A stretch of 61,410 nucleotides of DNA from Solimicrobium sp040544425 (GTDB lineage: Bacteria; Pseudomonadota; Gammaproteobacteria; Burkholderiales; Burkholderiaceae_D): positions 1-61,410 of the forward strand of contig JBEONO010000022.1 in the NCBI GenBank assembly GCA_040544425.1, read 5' to 3'. Below are positions 1-8,818 of the stretch, piece after piece; positions within the stretch are counted from its first letter, which is position 1; every line of letters starts with the position of its first letter. The position numbers and the translations under genes are program-made. Below the pieces are notes generated by a model. The model made no database searches. It was not told the DNA's origin and saw nothing but the letters and a program-made list of their open reading frames with translations.

Positions 1-521
1 CGTTTTTTGCTTTCACTCATTTGCTGTCATCCTTTCGAAGACAACAGCTTAAACTACCCGGTGGTTACTGTCTCAAATCGTGGATCCACTATACTATCTT
101 TCAATTTCTCACTTAGCCCACCGCAGACGCATGACGGACACGCATCTCAATCACTGCCGTTACGACGACTTTTCACCAAAGAAATGAGTGACCAATTTAT
201 CTCTTCCATTTCCAGAAAAAACAATCAAGAAAACGAATAAAAGTTCTTGAAAATAAAAATTTTTATTAAAAAATTTGGAAGCCACCAAATTTCTGTAATG
301 GTATACACCTATTGTTGCGCCCACGAGCGCAGGCTTACTCTTGCATCCAAGGTTGTGGAAACTTCACTTGCAGTGCAGGCCCAACTGAATGCATTAAATC
401 TACCGCGGCAGATTTTTCGCATCGTGATTCGACCAGAAATTGATTTATTTAAAAGCGACGCAGCAGGCAACAGGCGGCCCGTTATTTCGTTTGATCGTAT
501 TTGATTTGATTGGAGGCGCTT
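1..521. other. 520-bp region without a recognised gene
   Basis: This AT-rich stretch precedes the giant gene. A plus-strand frame is open from the window edge to a stop at 240; it could be the tail of a gene that starts outside the window, but its translation resembles nothing I know. A second plus-strand frame (247-504, or from an ATG at 298) ends 17 nt before the next gene, has no convincing ribosome binding site and is also unrecognised. I saw no tandem TTCG-type hrp box, no tRNA and no clear terminator. It presumably holds the promoter of the downstream gene. Confidence 0.5.
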
Positions 522-3500
522 ATGAATGGGCTCTCGAGTTACAGACCACATCCTACCTTCCCAGGCCACAGTTCGGGACGCCCCATCACGAACAAGAAAA
601 GACTTGATCCCCTCGAACCTGACACAGCCTCATCGTCATCCGATGATGATCTTTCCGTAACATCCGCTGCATCTTCCGTTAGTCGTTTAGAGGCCATTCG
701 GACAGAACTGCAGAAAAAGAGCAACAGCTTTGCCACCACCGCTCAAGAACAAGAACGCATCAAAGCCGAAACAGAAGATGTCGAAAACGAATTGGATAGA
801 ATCAGAAACCCTGACAGAACGGCAATAGTATCGAACCGTATATCAGGAGTAGAGCGCGAATCTATTGAGAATTTATTGTTCGAGCTTATCAGTGAATTTG
901 CCACACTGGAGGTGAATGCTGAATGCGCGAATATTGTTCTTGAATTGGGTTCTTTGCTGGAACAACAAACCGGGGAATTTTTGCCCAAAGAATTATTAGA
1001 CAGGATCGGTAAAGGTATAGACAAGATTCAACTAATGATCATTCCAGCGTTACAAGGCGACCTGCAGGCAGCGAAAAAAGCACTGTCTATCATACTGCGA
1101 TTGAAATCTTTTTGTCGGTCCGTTGAAACGCAAAATATCGAAAAGCAAACTATTCTGAACCACCTGCACCAGTATTTAAGTCAACTCACAACCGCTGAGG
1201 CATTCGTTGGAACATCGCAAATCGCCCAGTCTTTGGAGATATTTCTGGATGGGCAAACCGAAACAATTTTAAGCAAAAAGTCCAGAGACAAGATCTATGA
1301 CGACCTGGGCCGACTACACTTCACGATCGCCAGTTTTCCACACCCCCTTGAAAACAAAGAAAAAATCCTGTTGGTCATTGAGCACTTCAGGACAGTGTGC
1401 GCTCTTGGCGGCATCAGCCGGGGAGAGCCGAGAACAGAAAATGTTTTCAATTATTTGCTTACATATCGCACCGACCTGGAAAAAATCACAGATCGAATTC
1501 CCACCCGTCCATTTAACCGTGAATTGCTAAATTCGGTGAAATCGCACAAGAACGAACACGAACACATTCTGCCTATGCGGTTGTCAAATGACATCTACGA
1601 AGAGCTGGATCGACTTCGCCTGAGAATCATAACGTGCAAGCATAAATTGCCGGGTAGGGAAAAAGCATTATCAACAATCCGGCAAATTCAGGAAAACTGC
1701 GCCTACGGTGGGGTAACATATGCGGCAAGAAGAATTGACTTCCTGAATAAAATTAGAACGGTTCAGGAAATCCTCGACATCGCCACTACTGACTGTCAAA
1801 TTCAACGTGATCAGCTCCAAACTCTATACGACGAACTGCTTCTGGCCGGTAACGTATTCGACGAATTACTGCTCGCCAAAATTTCGTTGGTACTAGAGGC
1901 GGTATCCTTGAAAATCAATGCGGCAGTTGATCCGCCAAAAAACCCCGCTGACAAGCAAGCCGTTGAAGAAGGCCGGAAAGCGCTCAATAACAATATCTAT
2001 GCCTTACAACGCGTTTGTGACCCGGCATGGTATATCCAGGACCATGAGACCAACAATGAATTTCCTCCGGAAATAAATTCAAAGAAGCGGGTACTATGCG
2101 GCGAAATTATCCAAGGTCTACGTGCGGTTGCCGTACCGATTCTGAGTTTGAATTCGGGGCGTCTCAGTTCAGATATTTCATCAGTGTTGACAAATTTTTT
2201 TCGTTGGAAGAGCGACCCAAAAAGCAATCAGGACTTACTGAATCAAATATCCATTCAATTGATAAGCATACGCAGTGAGCTGGCGAGGCAAACCACGAGA
2301 CAGGAGGCTCATTACGCAAAATCTGAGTTTCTGAGCTGTTACCTCGACCATCTGATCAGGTCGTTTGAAGAACTTGAGACCCCCGAAATTTATCCGAGAT
2401 TATCCCCCTTTGTCTTTACTGAAGTCGAAATGATCGACATGCTAAGCAAGATACAGTCCCTGACCACTGGCACAAATTCGCAGGTCTGGACAAATGACGT
2501 ATTAGAAGATTTGAAAACTGAATTGAAGGAATCAGTAACACTGACTTTGGAAAATATTGATAGCATACTTGCCGCAATCGATACGCTTTCTTTTCGACTT
2601 ACACAATCCCCAAATAAGGTTGACGTTATCGGCGTGTCCATTGATTTTATCCAAAAAAATATTCGCTGTTTCAAGGAGATTTGCGAAGCCGCTAAAACAA
2701 AACTTTCCAAAGACCGATCAGACGAAACCAATCTAAAAAGTAAAACTGGATTTTTAATTGCATTGCAAACGATTCGACCAGTGTTGAAGGGTTTTGCATC
2801 CGACGTTGATCTGGCGCTGGCTGAGTTAGAGGAAGATATTCGTAAAATTCACACTGAGCCAAACTTGGAGGAGTGGGCAAGGATTTCGCTGAGACTGAAA
2901 TTCATATTGGATGATTTCAAAAAACATCCCCAGGAATCGATCCACAACGGCAGAAGTCTGCACTATATAGAAAAAGCTCTCGGCCATTTGCAATTCGTCA
3001 GTCATTTCGCCTGGGCCGAAAAATCGCACAATGCGATTGTCAGAACCTGGACTCCCCACTTCATCAAGGAACAGGTCGATCCTGCCCTTTCTAAAACCAA
3101 AACTGTTGGTGGATCAATTGGTGTGAAAGTTGGAATGCCTGTGGATGGATTGCCGGGAGATGTAGGCGTTTCCGGCGACCTTGGCGGAAACAATCTCCGT
3201 GGACGTTCTTCCGACGATGAACTTTACTATGGTGAGCGAGATATAAATACTGGCAGTCTTTCGGGCGCTGGCGATTTCGGGATAGGCAATATTGGTGCCA
3301 GTGGAGCATATGGGCAAGGGACCTATAAAGAGTGGGACAATGCGAGAGAGTACATTCTCGATAACTTTGCAAAACTGGTCGGTGAGCAGCTGCAATACGC
3401 CACGCGTCCCGATATCAGGCGTTTTCTCAGTCCCGAGGCCAGTACAGGAATATCACGTGCACTTTCGGATCAAATGGTACACTTTTCGTCGCTGCAGCAG

Positions 3501-5627
3501 CAATACGAACAACAACAAGACCATATTGCTGGTTTTTTTTCAGTACTTCAAAGTCTTGGCAAACCTCCTTCTACCCAGGCGACGAATAAACGCAAGGTCA
3601 AGCTTTCAGACACAATCGCCATGCAGGCGGGCGAAGCATTAAAGGCAGACATCTCCAACACCGTCGTTGCCGCACACGGAGAGTTGGGCTTTGGTGTTAC
3701 TGAACACACTAAACTTGGTTTCGGTTTTGACGGCACGCCCTTTCAAAAGACGACCCTGGATATCGCGAAATATAAACCGATATGCTCCTATTTATCTGAT
3801 TCCACTGATGAGAAGAACCGAAAAAATATTAAGGACGATCTTGCTAACCACAGCCAGGTTTTGCTCGATAAATTATTCCGCAAAGGTGGACTCTGGGCCG
3901 GCAAAACTGAGGCCCAATTTGGTCCTAGTTCGTCTACTTCTCCGGCTGAATCAACCGTCAAAAAAAACAAGGCAAGATATAAGCTGCTAAAGGCGGATTT
4001 TGAAGAATACTCCAGATTCCAGCGCCAACTCAGTTATGGGGATCCAAGCACGCAGGCATCAGTCAACCTGTTCCATGAAAAATATCAGACCAAGGACGGA
4101 GAAAAGATCGACACTGAAAATTGTGTCGCGCGGATGCTGATGCTGACTGGCCTTATGTACAGCGAAATAATGGATTTAAAAGATGGCACGGAAGACTTGA
4201 GCGAACTTAAAGAAGGACTTAAAGCCCTCGAAAAGACACTCTTAAAGCCTCCGTTCATGTGTGATCGGTCAAAAGTTGAAAAACTTACTTCGTTCAAGGA
4301 AAATTTCGAACTCACGACTTCGGACCGTAAAATCAGCTTTTCGTTTATTGCTGCCATTGGAAAGGTAGCTTCGTTGGCATTTAGTTGCGTCGGATCTTTG
4401 CTGATTCGAAATCGCACTCACGTTCACATATTTCGGTCCGGCGATTACATTGACTGGACCGTGCGCGTGTCGGGTGGCCTAAGCACTGAGAGCGTGATTG
4501 CGGTATTGAAGAAGGGCACAGAGGTGTTGCAAGACACGCCGAATATGCAGGATACCGCAAAGGAAATAGCTGGTTTTTTAGACCAGCTCAATCCGGACAT
4601 TCCTGGTGCTGACCCTTGGTCGATGCCTTTGTCCGAAGGTATCGCCTATGAATTCACCTGCCGCTTTTACAAGCCAGAAAAATTTAAAATTGTGCCTCCC
4701 GGGAAATTTCACGGAAAATTGGAATACATTTCGTTAGTGGAAACAACTTCGAGCAAGGTCAACCCAAAAATACCATTCCCCGTCGCTCCCGCTGTTTGGC
4801 TCAGGGCCGGACTGAGCCATGAAACAAGTAGCTCCCGTCTCATTAAATACTGGTTCTCACCGAACACCAATCTGGCGTTTGCACTTCGCTATTTACATGA
4901 ATTCGCCACCGGGCATGGGGATACAAGCACCGGGGAATTTAATAAAAAGGATCCAGAAACCGATGAAGCCATAGCGCCGAAATATTGGCACATACTGAAA
5001 AAGGAACAGGAATCTGTACTTAAAAAGCTGTTTCAAAATGTGGCCGCTGAATATTCGACCTATTCAAGAACAGAAAACGGGGAAGTAACAATGCAACAGC
5101 TTCCCCTTGGTTGTTTATTGCAGGAATTTGATGAATTCGAGCGAGTGCTGACCGATAAACTTAATGTCATTGAACTTATCAACGCCCTACGACAGCTCCG
5201 CAGCAAAAAACAGGAATTCATCGATGCTGCAAGGGACTATTCGGAAGCGGTCGCAACATCAAACCAGCAACAGCAGCAGCGCTACGAAGCTGCATTAAAA
5301 AAGTACGAAGCATTGCTGTTCGCCTATTATCAACATGTCAAACGATACAAAGGCGCCTATCCAAAATCCAAGACAGAAGTATTACTGGCCACCAAGCCAA
5401 AACCTACACTTGCAGAAAAAATTGTTAAAGCATTTTCCCGGCGAACACCAGCCCAACTCGCGGATTCGCACCTATCGAGTAGCACAGATCCGCAGGTCGA
5501 TCGACCTGCCATAGCGCAAAATCAGCTGCCAATCCCTGAGCCAATTGGCCCACCTCACGATGCAAGCCCAGAGCCAGAGCTGCGTGTCGCGTTGCACCCT
5601 GAATTGCCACAAGCGGCGACAGCTTAA
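522..5627 (+). CDS. Giant hypothetical protein (about 1701 aa), helical repeats plus Gly-rich beta segments
   Basis: Not recognised. The ATG at 522 is preferred because GGAGG lies 5 nt upstream (512-516); an in-frame TTG at 510 lacks this. Visible parts: a Ser/Asp-rich disordered N-terminus (residues about 30-60), a long mostly helical region (about 60-850) in which a loose unit of roughly 90-110 residues seems to recur (segments starting near 140, 235, 340 and 420 share the pattern L..L..I...L followed by a Lys/Glu-rich helix and a Cys), Gly-alternating beta-like segments (about 861-930 and 1050-1070), another helical stretch, and a Pro-rich tail. There is no signal peptide, and one weak hydrophobic stretch near 1285-1300. 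A Ser-rich N-terminus, great size and no signal peptide are compatible with a type III effector, but no secretion genes or hrp-type boxes are visible. The last 67 codons are antisense to hutI. Base composition is AT-richer than the neighbours, suggesting transfer. Confidence 0.8.
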   Translation: MNGLSSYRPHPTFPGHSSGRPITNKKRLDPLEPDTASSSSDDDLSVTSAASSVSRLEAIRTELQKKSNSFATTAQEQERIKAETEDVENELDRIRNPDRTAIVSNRISGVERESIENLLFELISEFATLEVNAECANIVLELGSLLEQQTGEFLPKELLDRIGKGIDKIQLMIIPALQGDLQAAKKALSIILRLKSFCRSVETQNIEKQTILNHLHQYLSQLTTAEAFVGTSQIAQSLEIFLDGQTETILSKKSRDKIYDDLGRLHFTIASFPHPLENKEKILLVIEHFRTVCALGGISRGEPRTENVFNYLLTYRTDLEKITDRIPTRPFNRELLNSVKSHKNEHEHILPMRLSNDIYEELDRLRLRIITCKHKLPGREKALSTIRQIQENCAYGGVTYAARRIDFLNKIRTVQEILDIATTDCQIQRDQLQTLYDELLLAGNVFDELLLAKISLVLEAVSLKINAAVDPPKNPADKQAVEEGRKALNNNIYALQRVCDPAWYIQDHETNNEFPPEINSKKRVLCGEIIQGLRAVAVPILSLNSGRLSSDISSVLTNFFRWKSDPKSNQDLLNQISIQLISIRSELARQTTRQEAHYAKSEFLSCYLDHLIRSFEELETPEIYPRLSPFVFTEVEMIDMLSKIQSLTTGTNSQVWTNDVLEDLKTELKESVTLTLENIDSILAAIDTLSFRLTQSPNKVDVIGVSIDFIQKNIRCFKEICEAAKTKLSKDRSDETNLKSKTGFLIALQTIRPVLKGFASDVDLALAELEEDIRKIHTEPNLEEWARISLRLKFILDDFKKHPQESIHNGRSLHYIEKALGHLQFVSHFAWAEKSHNAIVRTWTPHFIKEQVDPALSKTKTVGGSIGVKVGMPVDGLPGDVGVSGDLGGNNLRGRSSDDELYYGERDINTGSLSGAGDFGIGNIGASGAYGQGTYKEWDNAREYILDNFAKLVGEQLQYATRPDIRRFLSPEASTGISRALSDQMVHFSSLQQQYEQQQDHIAGFFSVLQSLGKPPSTQATNKRKVKLSDTIAMQAGEALKADISNTVVAAHGELGFGVTEHTKLGFGFDGTPFQKTTLDIAKYKPICSYLSDSTDEKNRKNIKDDLANHSQVLLDKLFRKGGLWAGKTEAQFGPSSSTSPAESTVKKNKARYKLLKADFEEYSRFQRQLSYGDPSTQASVNLFHEKYQTKDGEKIDTENCVARMLMLTGLMYSEIMDLKDGTEDLSELKEGLKALEKTLLKPPFMCDRSKVEKLTSFKENFELTTSDRKISFSFIAAIGKVASLAFSCVGSLLIRNRTHVHIFRSGDYIDWTVRVSGGLSTESVIAVLKKGTEVLQDTPNMQDTAKEIAGFLDQLNPDIPGADPWSMPLSEGIAYEFTCRFYKPEKFKIVPPGKFHGKLEYISLVETTSSKVNPKIPFPVAPAVWLRAGLSHETSSSRLIKYWFSPNTNLAFALRYLHEFATGHGDTSTGEFNKKDPETDEAIAPKYWHILKKEQESVLKKLFQNVAAEYSTYSRTENGEVTMQQLPLGCLLQEFDEFERVLTDKLNVIELINALRQLRSKKQEFIDAARDYSEAVATSNQQQQQRYEAALKKYEALLFAYYQHVKRYKGAYPKSKTEVLLATKPKPTLAEKIVKAFSRRTPAQLADSHLSSSTDPQVDRPAIAQNQLPIPEPIGPPHDASPEPELRVALHPELPQAATA

Positions 5628-6645
5628 ACAAGGTACAAGCCATATTCATCGCCAACAATATCGATGTCATTGGCGATGTCCCCGGATTGCAGTCAGTCGC
5701 AATGGCAATCGGCACACCGGCAGCACGCAATGCAGCAACAGGCGGCACCTTGGTCTCGCGTAAAAAATAATAGGCGCCCGGCAGCAACACCGCGACGGTG
5801 CCGGATTTCGCCATAGCCGCGATACCGGTATCAGACAAATATTCCAGATGATCCGCAGACAGACCGTGATAGCGTGCCGTCAACGCCGCGCCGCCCTGAT
5901 CCGATAATTGTTCCGCATGCAGTTTCACTGGCAGGCCATGGCGCTGTGCGGCCTGAAATACTCTCTCGGTCTGCGCTGGAGTGAAGCCGATTGTTTCGCA
6001 GAAGGCATCGACTGCATCAACCAACCCCTCCTCTACCAAAGCTGGCAACATGTGCTCACAGACCTCAGTGATGTAATCGTCGGCGCGCCCCTTGAATTCG
6101 GGTGGAACAGCATGTGCCCCCAAAAATGTGGTGCGTATCCGTACTGGTAGCTGCTCACCAAGTTTCCGCGCCACGCGCAGGACTTTTGCTTCGCTGGCCA
6201 GATCCAGACCGTAGCCGGATTTACATTCCATGGTCGTGACACCCTCCTCCAGCAAACGCAAAACCCGCACTTTGCTTTGTTCGAATAATTCGCTTTCGCT
6301 CGCCGCGCGTGTTGCGGTGACAGTGGCATTGATGCCGCCGCCACGCTTTGAAATTTCTTCATAGCTCACGCCATTGAGGCGATCTTCAAATTCATTACTG
6401 CGATTGCCTGCATACACGATGTGGCTGTGGCAATCGATCAGGCCCGGGGTTACCCAGGCACCTTTGCCATCGTAAATTTCCATGGCCTGGTAATTTTCAG
6501 GCAGGTCGGCTTGCTTGCCGACCCAGGCAATCAGGCCGTCTTTGACTGCAATCGCGCCATTGCGTACTTCGCCGTAACTATTGGCTTCAACCATGGTCGC
6601 CAGATGCACGTTCAGCCAAAGACTGTCCCAATTTGCTGCGCTCAT
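5425..6645 (-). CDS. hutI: Imidazolonepropionase HutI
   Basis: Hydrolyses 4-imidazolone-5-propionate to N-formimidoyl-L-glutamate, the third step of histidine breakdown, in the cytoplasm. It is an amidohydrolase-fold metal enzyme: the metal-binding HSH motif is at residues 73-75, with further ligands expected at H243 (HAEQ), H266 and D318 (ATDCNPG). I start it at the ATG at 6645, whose ATG overlaps the TGA of hutD (ATGA, 6642-6645), giving 406 aa, the usual family length; a longer upstream start would run into hutD. It is last in the hutU-hutH-hutD-hutI series. Its stop codon and final two or three residues lie where sequence of the giant gene begins, and the last 203 bp are also read on the other strand by that gene. 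No hutF or hutG follows. Confidence 0.95.
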   Translation of the reverse strand: MSAANWDSLWLNVHLATMVEANSYGEVRNGAIAVKDGLIAWVGKQADLPENYQAMEIYDGKGAWVTPGLIDCHSHIVYAGNRSNEFEDRLNGVSYEEISKRGGGINATVTATRAASESELFEQSKVRVLRLLEEGVTTMECKSGYGLDLASEAKVLRVARKLGEQLPVRIRTTFLGAHAVPPEFKGRADDYITEVCEHMLPALVEEGLVDAVDAFCETIGFTPAQTERVFQAAQRHGLPVKLHAEQLSDQGGAALTARYHGLSADHLEYLSDTGIAAMAKSGTVAVLLPGAYYFLRETKVPPVAALRAAGVPIAIATDCNPGTSPMTSILLAMNMACTLFKLSPLVAIQGATRHAALALGLHREVGQLAQGLAADFALWQVDRPADLCYSIGANPRVGLVFAGKML

Positions 6646-7223
6646 ATTTTTTGCCCGTGAATTTGTACGCAATAAAACCGGCTGTATTCATCGCTGTGTA
6701 ACAGGTAGTCGGATAACTTATCCGAAGCTGAAAACAGCACCGCCTCATCTGCCCGCAGTTCAATGCTGGACTGATTTGTGTTGATGGCACCCTTGCCCAT
6801 TGCGCAATACAGCAGCACTGTTTCAGTCGGCAGTGCCCGCGTTGCGGCGCCAGTCCAGTGGCTTAACTGATGTTGGCAGACAGAGCGGCGACTCATTAAA
6901 TTGAAATCGCTGATCGAACCTCGAATTAACCTGGCCTGTGCGGCAACATCCCCGGCGAAACTGACAATATTATTTTTTTGATCGACTTGCTGGCTGACTT
7001 CGTCCAATGTCAAAACCAACCCCTCCCCCTGCAACAAAGCGAGGGAACGATCAATGCCTGCGAAATGAGAAAAGCCGCCGTCTGCGACAACCTGCGCGCG
7101 ACTGACGCGCCAGACAAAATCATCCAACTGGGCATACTCGGGATAGACAGCGATTTCTATCGTGGTACCTGCAGCATTTTTCCAGGGCATGCTGCGGTAA
7201 TCCGTTGGCGTCAGAAGTTTCAT
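6642..7223 (-). CDS. hutD: HutD/Ves family cupin protein
   Basis: 193-aa HutD-type double cupin. The family signature near the N-terminus (MPWKNAAGTTIEI, residues about 13-25, and the FxWRVS segment) is clear. HutD proteins accompany hut operons in many proteobacteria; in Pseudomonas HutD has been proposed to limit hut expression by binding an intermediate, but its biochemical role is not firmly established. The gene starts 10 nt after the hutH stop and its stop overlaps the hutI start by 4 nt, so translational coupling within one transcript is likely. Confidence 0.92.
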   Translation of the reverse strand: MKLLTPTDYRSMPWKNAAGTTIEIAVYPEYAQLDDFVWRVSRAQVVADGGFSHFAGIDRSLALLQGEGLVLTLDEVSQQVDQKNNIVSFAGDVAAQARLIRGSISDFNLMSRRSVCQHQLSHWTGAATRALPTETVLLYCAMGKGAINTNQSSIELRADEAVLFSASDKLSDYLLHSDEYSRFYCVQIHGQKI

Positions 7224-7233
7224 GGGCGACCAA

Positions 7234-8772
7234 TCAGGCTAAATACCATCCGCTAAACATGTCCTGGCAATTGCTGCTCACTGCGCCAGACAAGACCATT
7301 TGTTTGGCCGCTTCAATATCTGGCGCAAACAAACGATCCGCGCCATAAAAGCTGACCTTCGAACGCAAACGCTGATGCACATCGGCCAGCTTCGGCGAGC
7401 TTACCAACGGCGCGTGGAAGTCGATGCCCTGCGCTGCGGCCAATAATTCAATGCCAACAATCACAGCGGTGTTATGTGCCATTTCATGCAGTCGACGTGC
7501 GCCAAAAGTCGCCATGCTGACGTGATCTTCCTGATTGGCGGAAGTCGGGATTGTGTCCACCGAAGCAGGATGAGCGAGCGATTTATTTTCTGATGCGAGC
7601 GCCGCAGCAGTCACGTGCGCAATCATGAAACCGGAATTCAAACCGGAAGACGGCACCAGAAACGGTGGCAGTCCGGAAATGGACGAGTCGATCAGCAAGG
7701 CAATGCGACGTTCTGAAATCGAACCAATTTCAGCTATCGCCAAGGCCAGCGTGTCGGCGGCAAAGGCTACCGGCTCGGCATGAAAATTACCGCCGGAGAT
7801 CACTTCGTCAGTATCAATAAACACCAACGGGTTATCCGTGACGGCATTGGCTTCAATCAGTAATGTTCTGGCGACGTTGTTGATCAGGTCCAGACTGGCA
7901 CCCATGACTTGTGGCTGGCAGCGCAGGCAATAGGGATCCTGAACGCGCTCGTCATCAACCAGATGAGATTGGCGGATCGCGCTACCCTTGAGCAAATCAC
8001 GATATACCTTGGCCGAGGCGATCTGGCCCGGCTGACCACGCACAGTATGAACGCGTGCATCGAACGGGGCATCGCTGCCTTTGGCGGCATCGACTGACAT
8101 TGCGCCGGAGACGGTTGCCGCCTCGATCAGACGCTCAGCCAGGAACAAACCATTCAAAGCCAGCGCGGTCGAAACCTGCGTACCATTGATCAGGGCCAAA
8201 CCTTCTTTGGCCGCCAATACCACCGGAGTAATTCCGGCCTGTTTCAAAGCCTGTTGCGCAGGAACCAGTTCACCGTTCACGCGCACATCACCCTCGCCCA
8301 ACAATGCCAGCGTCATATGCGACAGGGGCGACAAATCACCCGAAGCACCAACCGAACCCTTCACCGGGATGCAGGGCGTGATACCGGCGTTGAACATCGC
8401 AATCATCGCATCAATCACTGAACGGCGGATACCGGAAAAGCCACGTGACAGGCTGCCGATCTTCATCAACAAAATCAGTCGCACCACGTTGTCGGCAATC
8501 AGATCACCAGTACCGACCGAGTGGGACAAAATCAGATTGCGCTGCAACAGTTCCAGTTGCTCATCAGGGATACGGGTCTTGGCTAATTTACCAAAGCCAG
8601 TATTGATTCCGTAAGCTGCGTCCCCGCGCGCCACGATACTGGCAATTGCTGCGGAGGAAGCATCAATGTCCTGGTACGCGTCTGGCGCCAGCTTTAACAT
8701 GGTCCGCTCGTGCCAGACTGCGCGCAGATCCGACAGCGTAAATTGGCCGGGTTGAATGGTGAATGGCGACAT
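7234..8772 (-). CDS. hutH: Histidine ammonia-lyase HutH
   Basis: Removes ammonia from L-histidine to give urocanate, the entry step of the pathway. The Ala-Ser-Gly triad that cyclises into the MIO cofactor is at residues 143-145 (in GSVGASGDLSPL), and the GINTGFG motif with the catalytic Tyr at 54 is intact. At 512 aa it has the normal family length. It lies 46 nt downstream of hutU and 10 nt upstream of hutD on the same strand, so it is probably transcribed from the hutU promoter under HutC control. Confidence 0.97.
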   Translation of the reverse strand: MSPFTIQPGQFTLSDLRAVWHERTMLKLAPDAYQDIDASSAAIASIVARGDAAYGINTGFGKLAKTRIPDEQLELLQRNLILSHSVGTGDLIADNVVRLILLMKIGSLSRGFSGIRRSVIDAMIAMFNAGITPCIPVKGSVGASGDLSPLSHMTLALLGEGDVRVNGELVPAQQALKQAGITPVVLAAKEGLALINGTQVSTALALNGLFLAERLIEAATVSGAMSVDAAKGSDAPFDARVHTVRGQPGQIASAKVYRDLLKGSAIRQSHLVDDERVQDPYCLRCQPQVMGASLDLINNVARTLLIEANAVTDNPLVFIDTDEVISGGNFHAEPVAFAADTLALAIAEIGSISERRIALLIDSSISGLPPFLVPSSGLNSGFMIAHVTAAALASENKSLAHPASVDTIPTSANQEDHVSMATFGARRLHEMAHNTAVIVGIELLAAAQGIDFHAPLVSSPKLADVHQRLRSKVSFYGADRLFAPDIEAAKQMVLSGAVSSNCQDMFSGWYLA

Positions 8773-8818
8773 ATGAATTCCTTGGTTAATTTTGTGGTGC
8801 GAACAATCGGAACGCTGC

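Noticed and set aside
247..504. 85-codon frame just upstream of the giant gene
   Set aside because: No ribosome binding site at the TTG or at the inner ATG, and no recognisable family; kept only as a remark in the region entry.
300..521. hrp/PIP-type boxes (TTCG-N16-TTCG, TTCGC-N15-TTCGC) before the giant gene
   Set aside because: TTCG occurs several times but never as a correctly spaced pair, so there is no promoter evidence for a type III effector.
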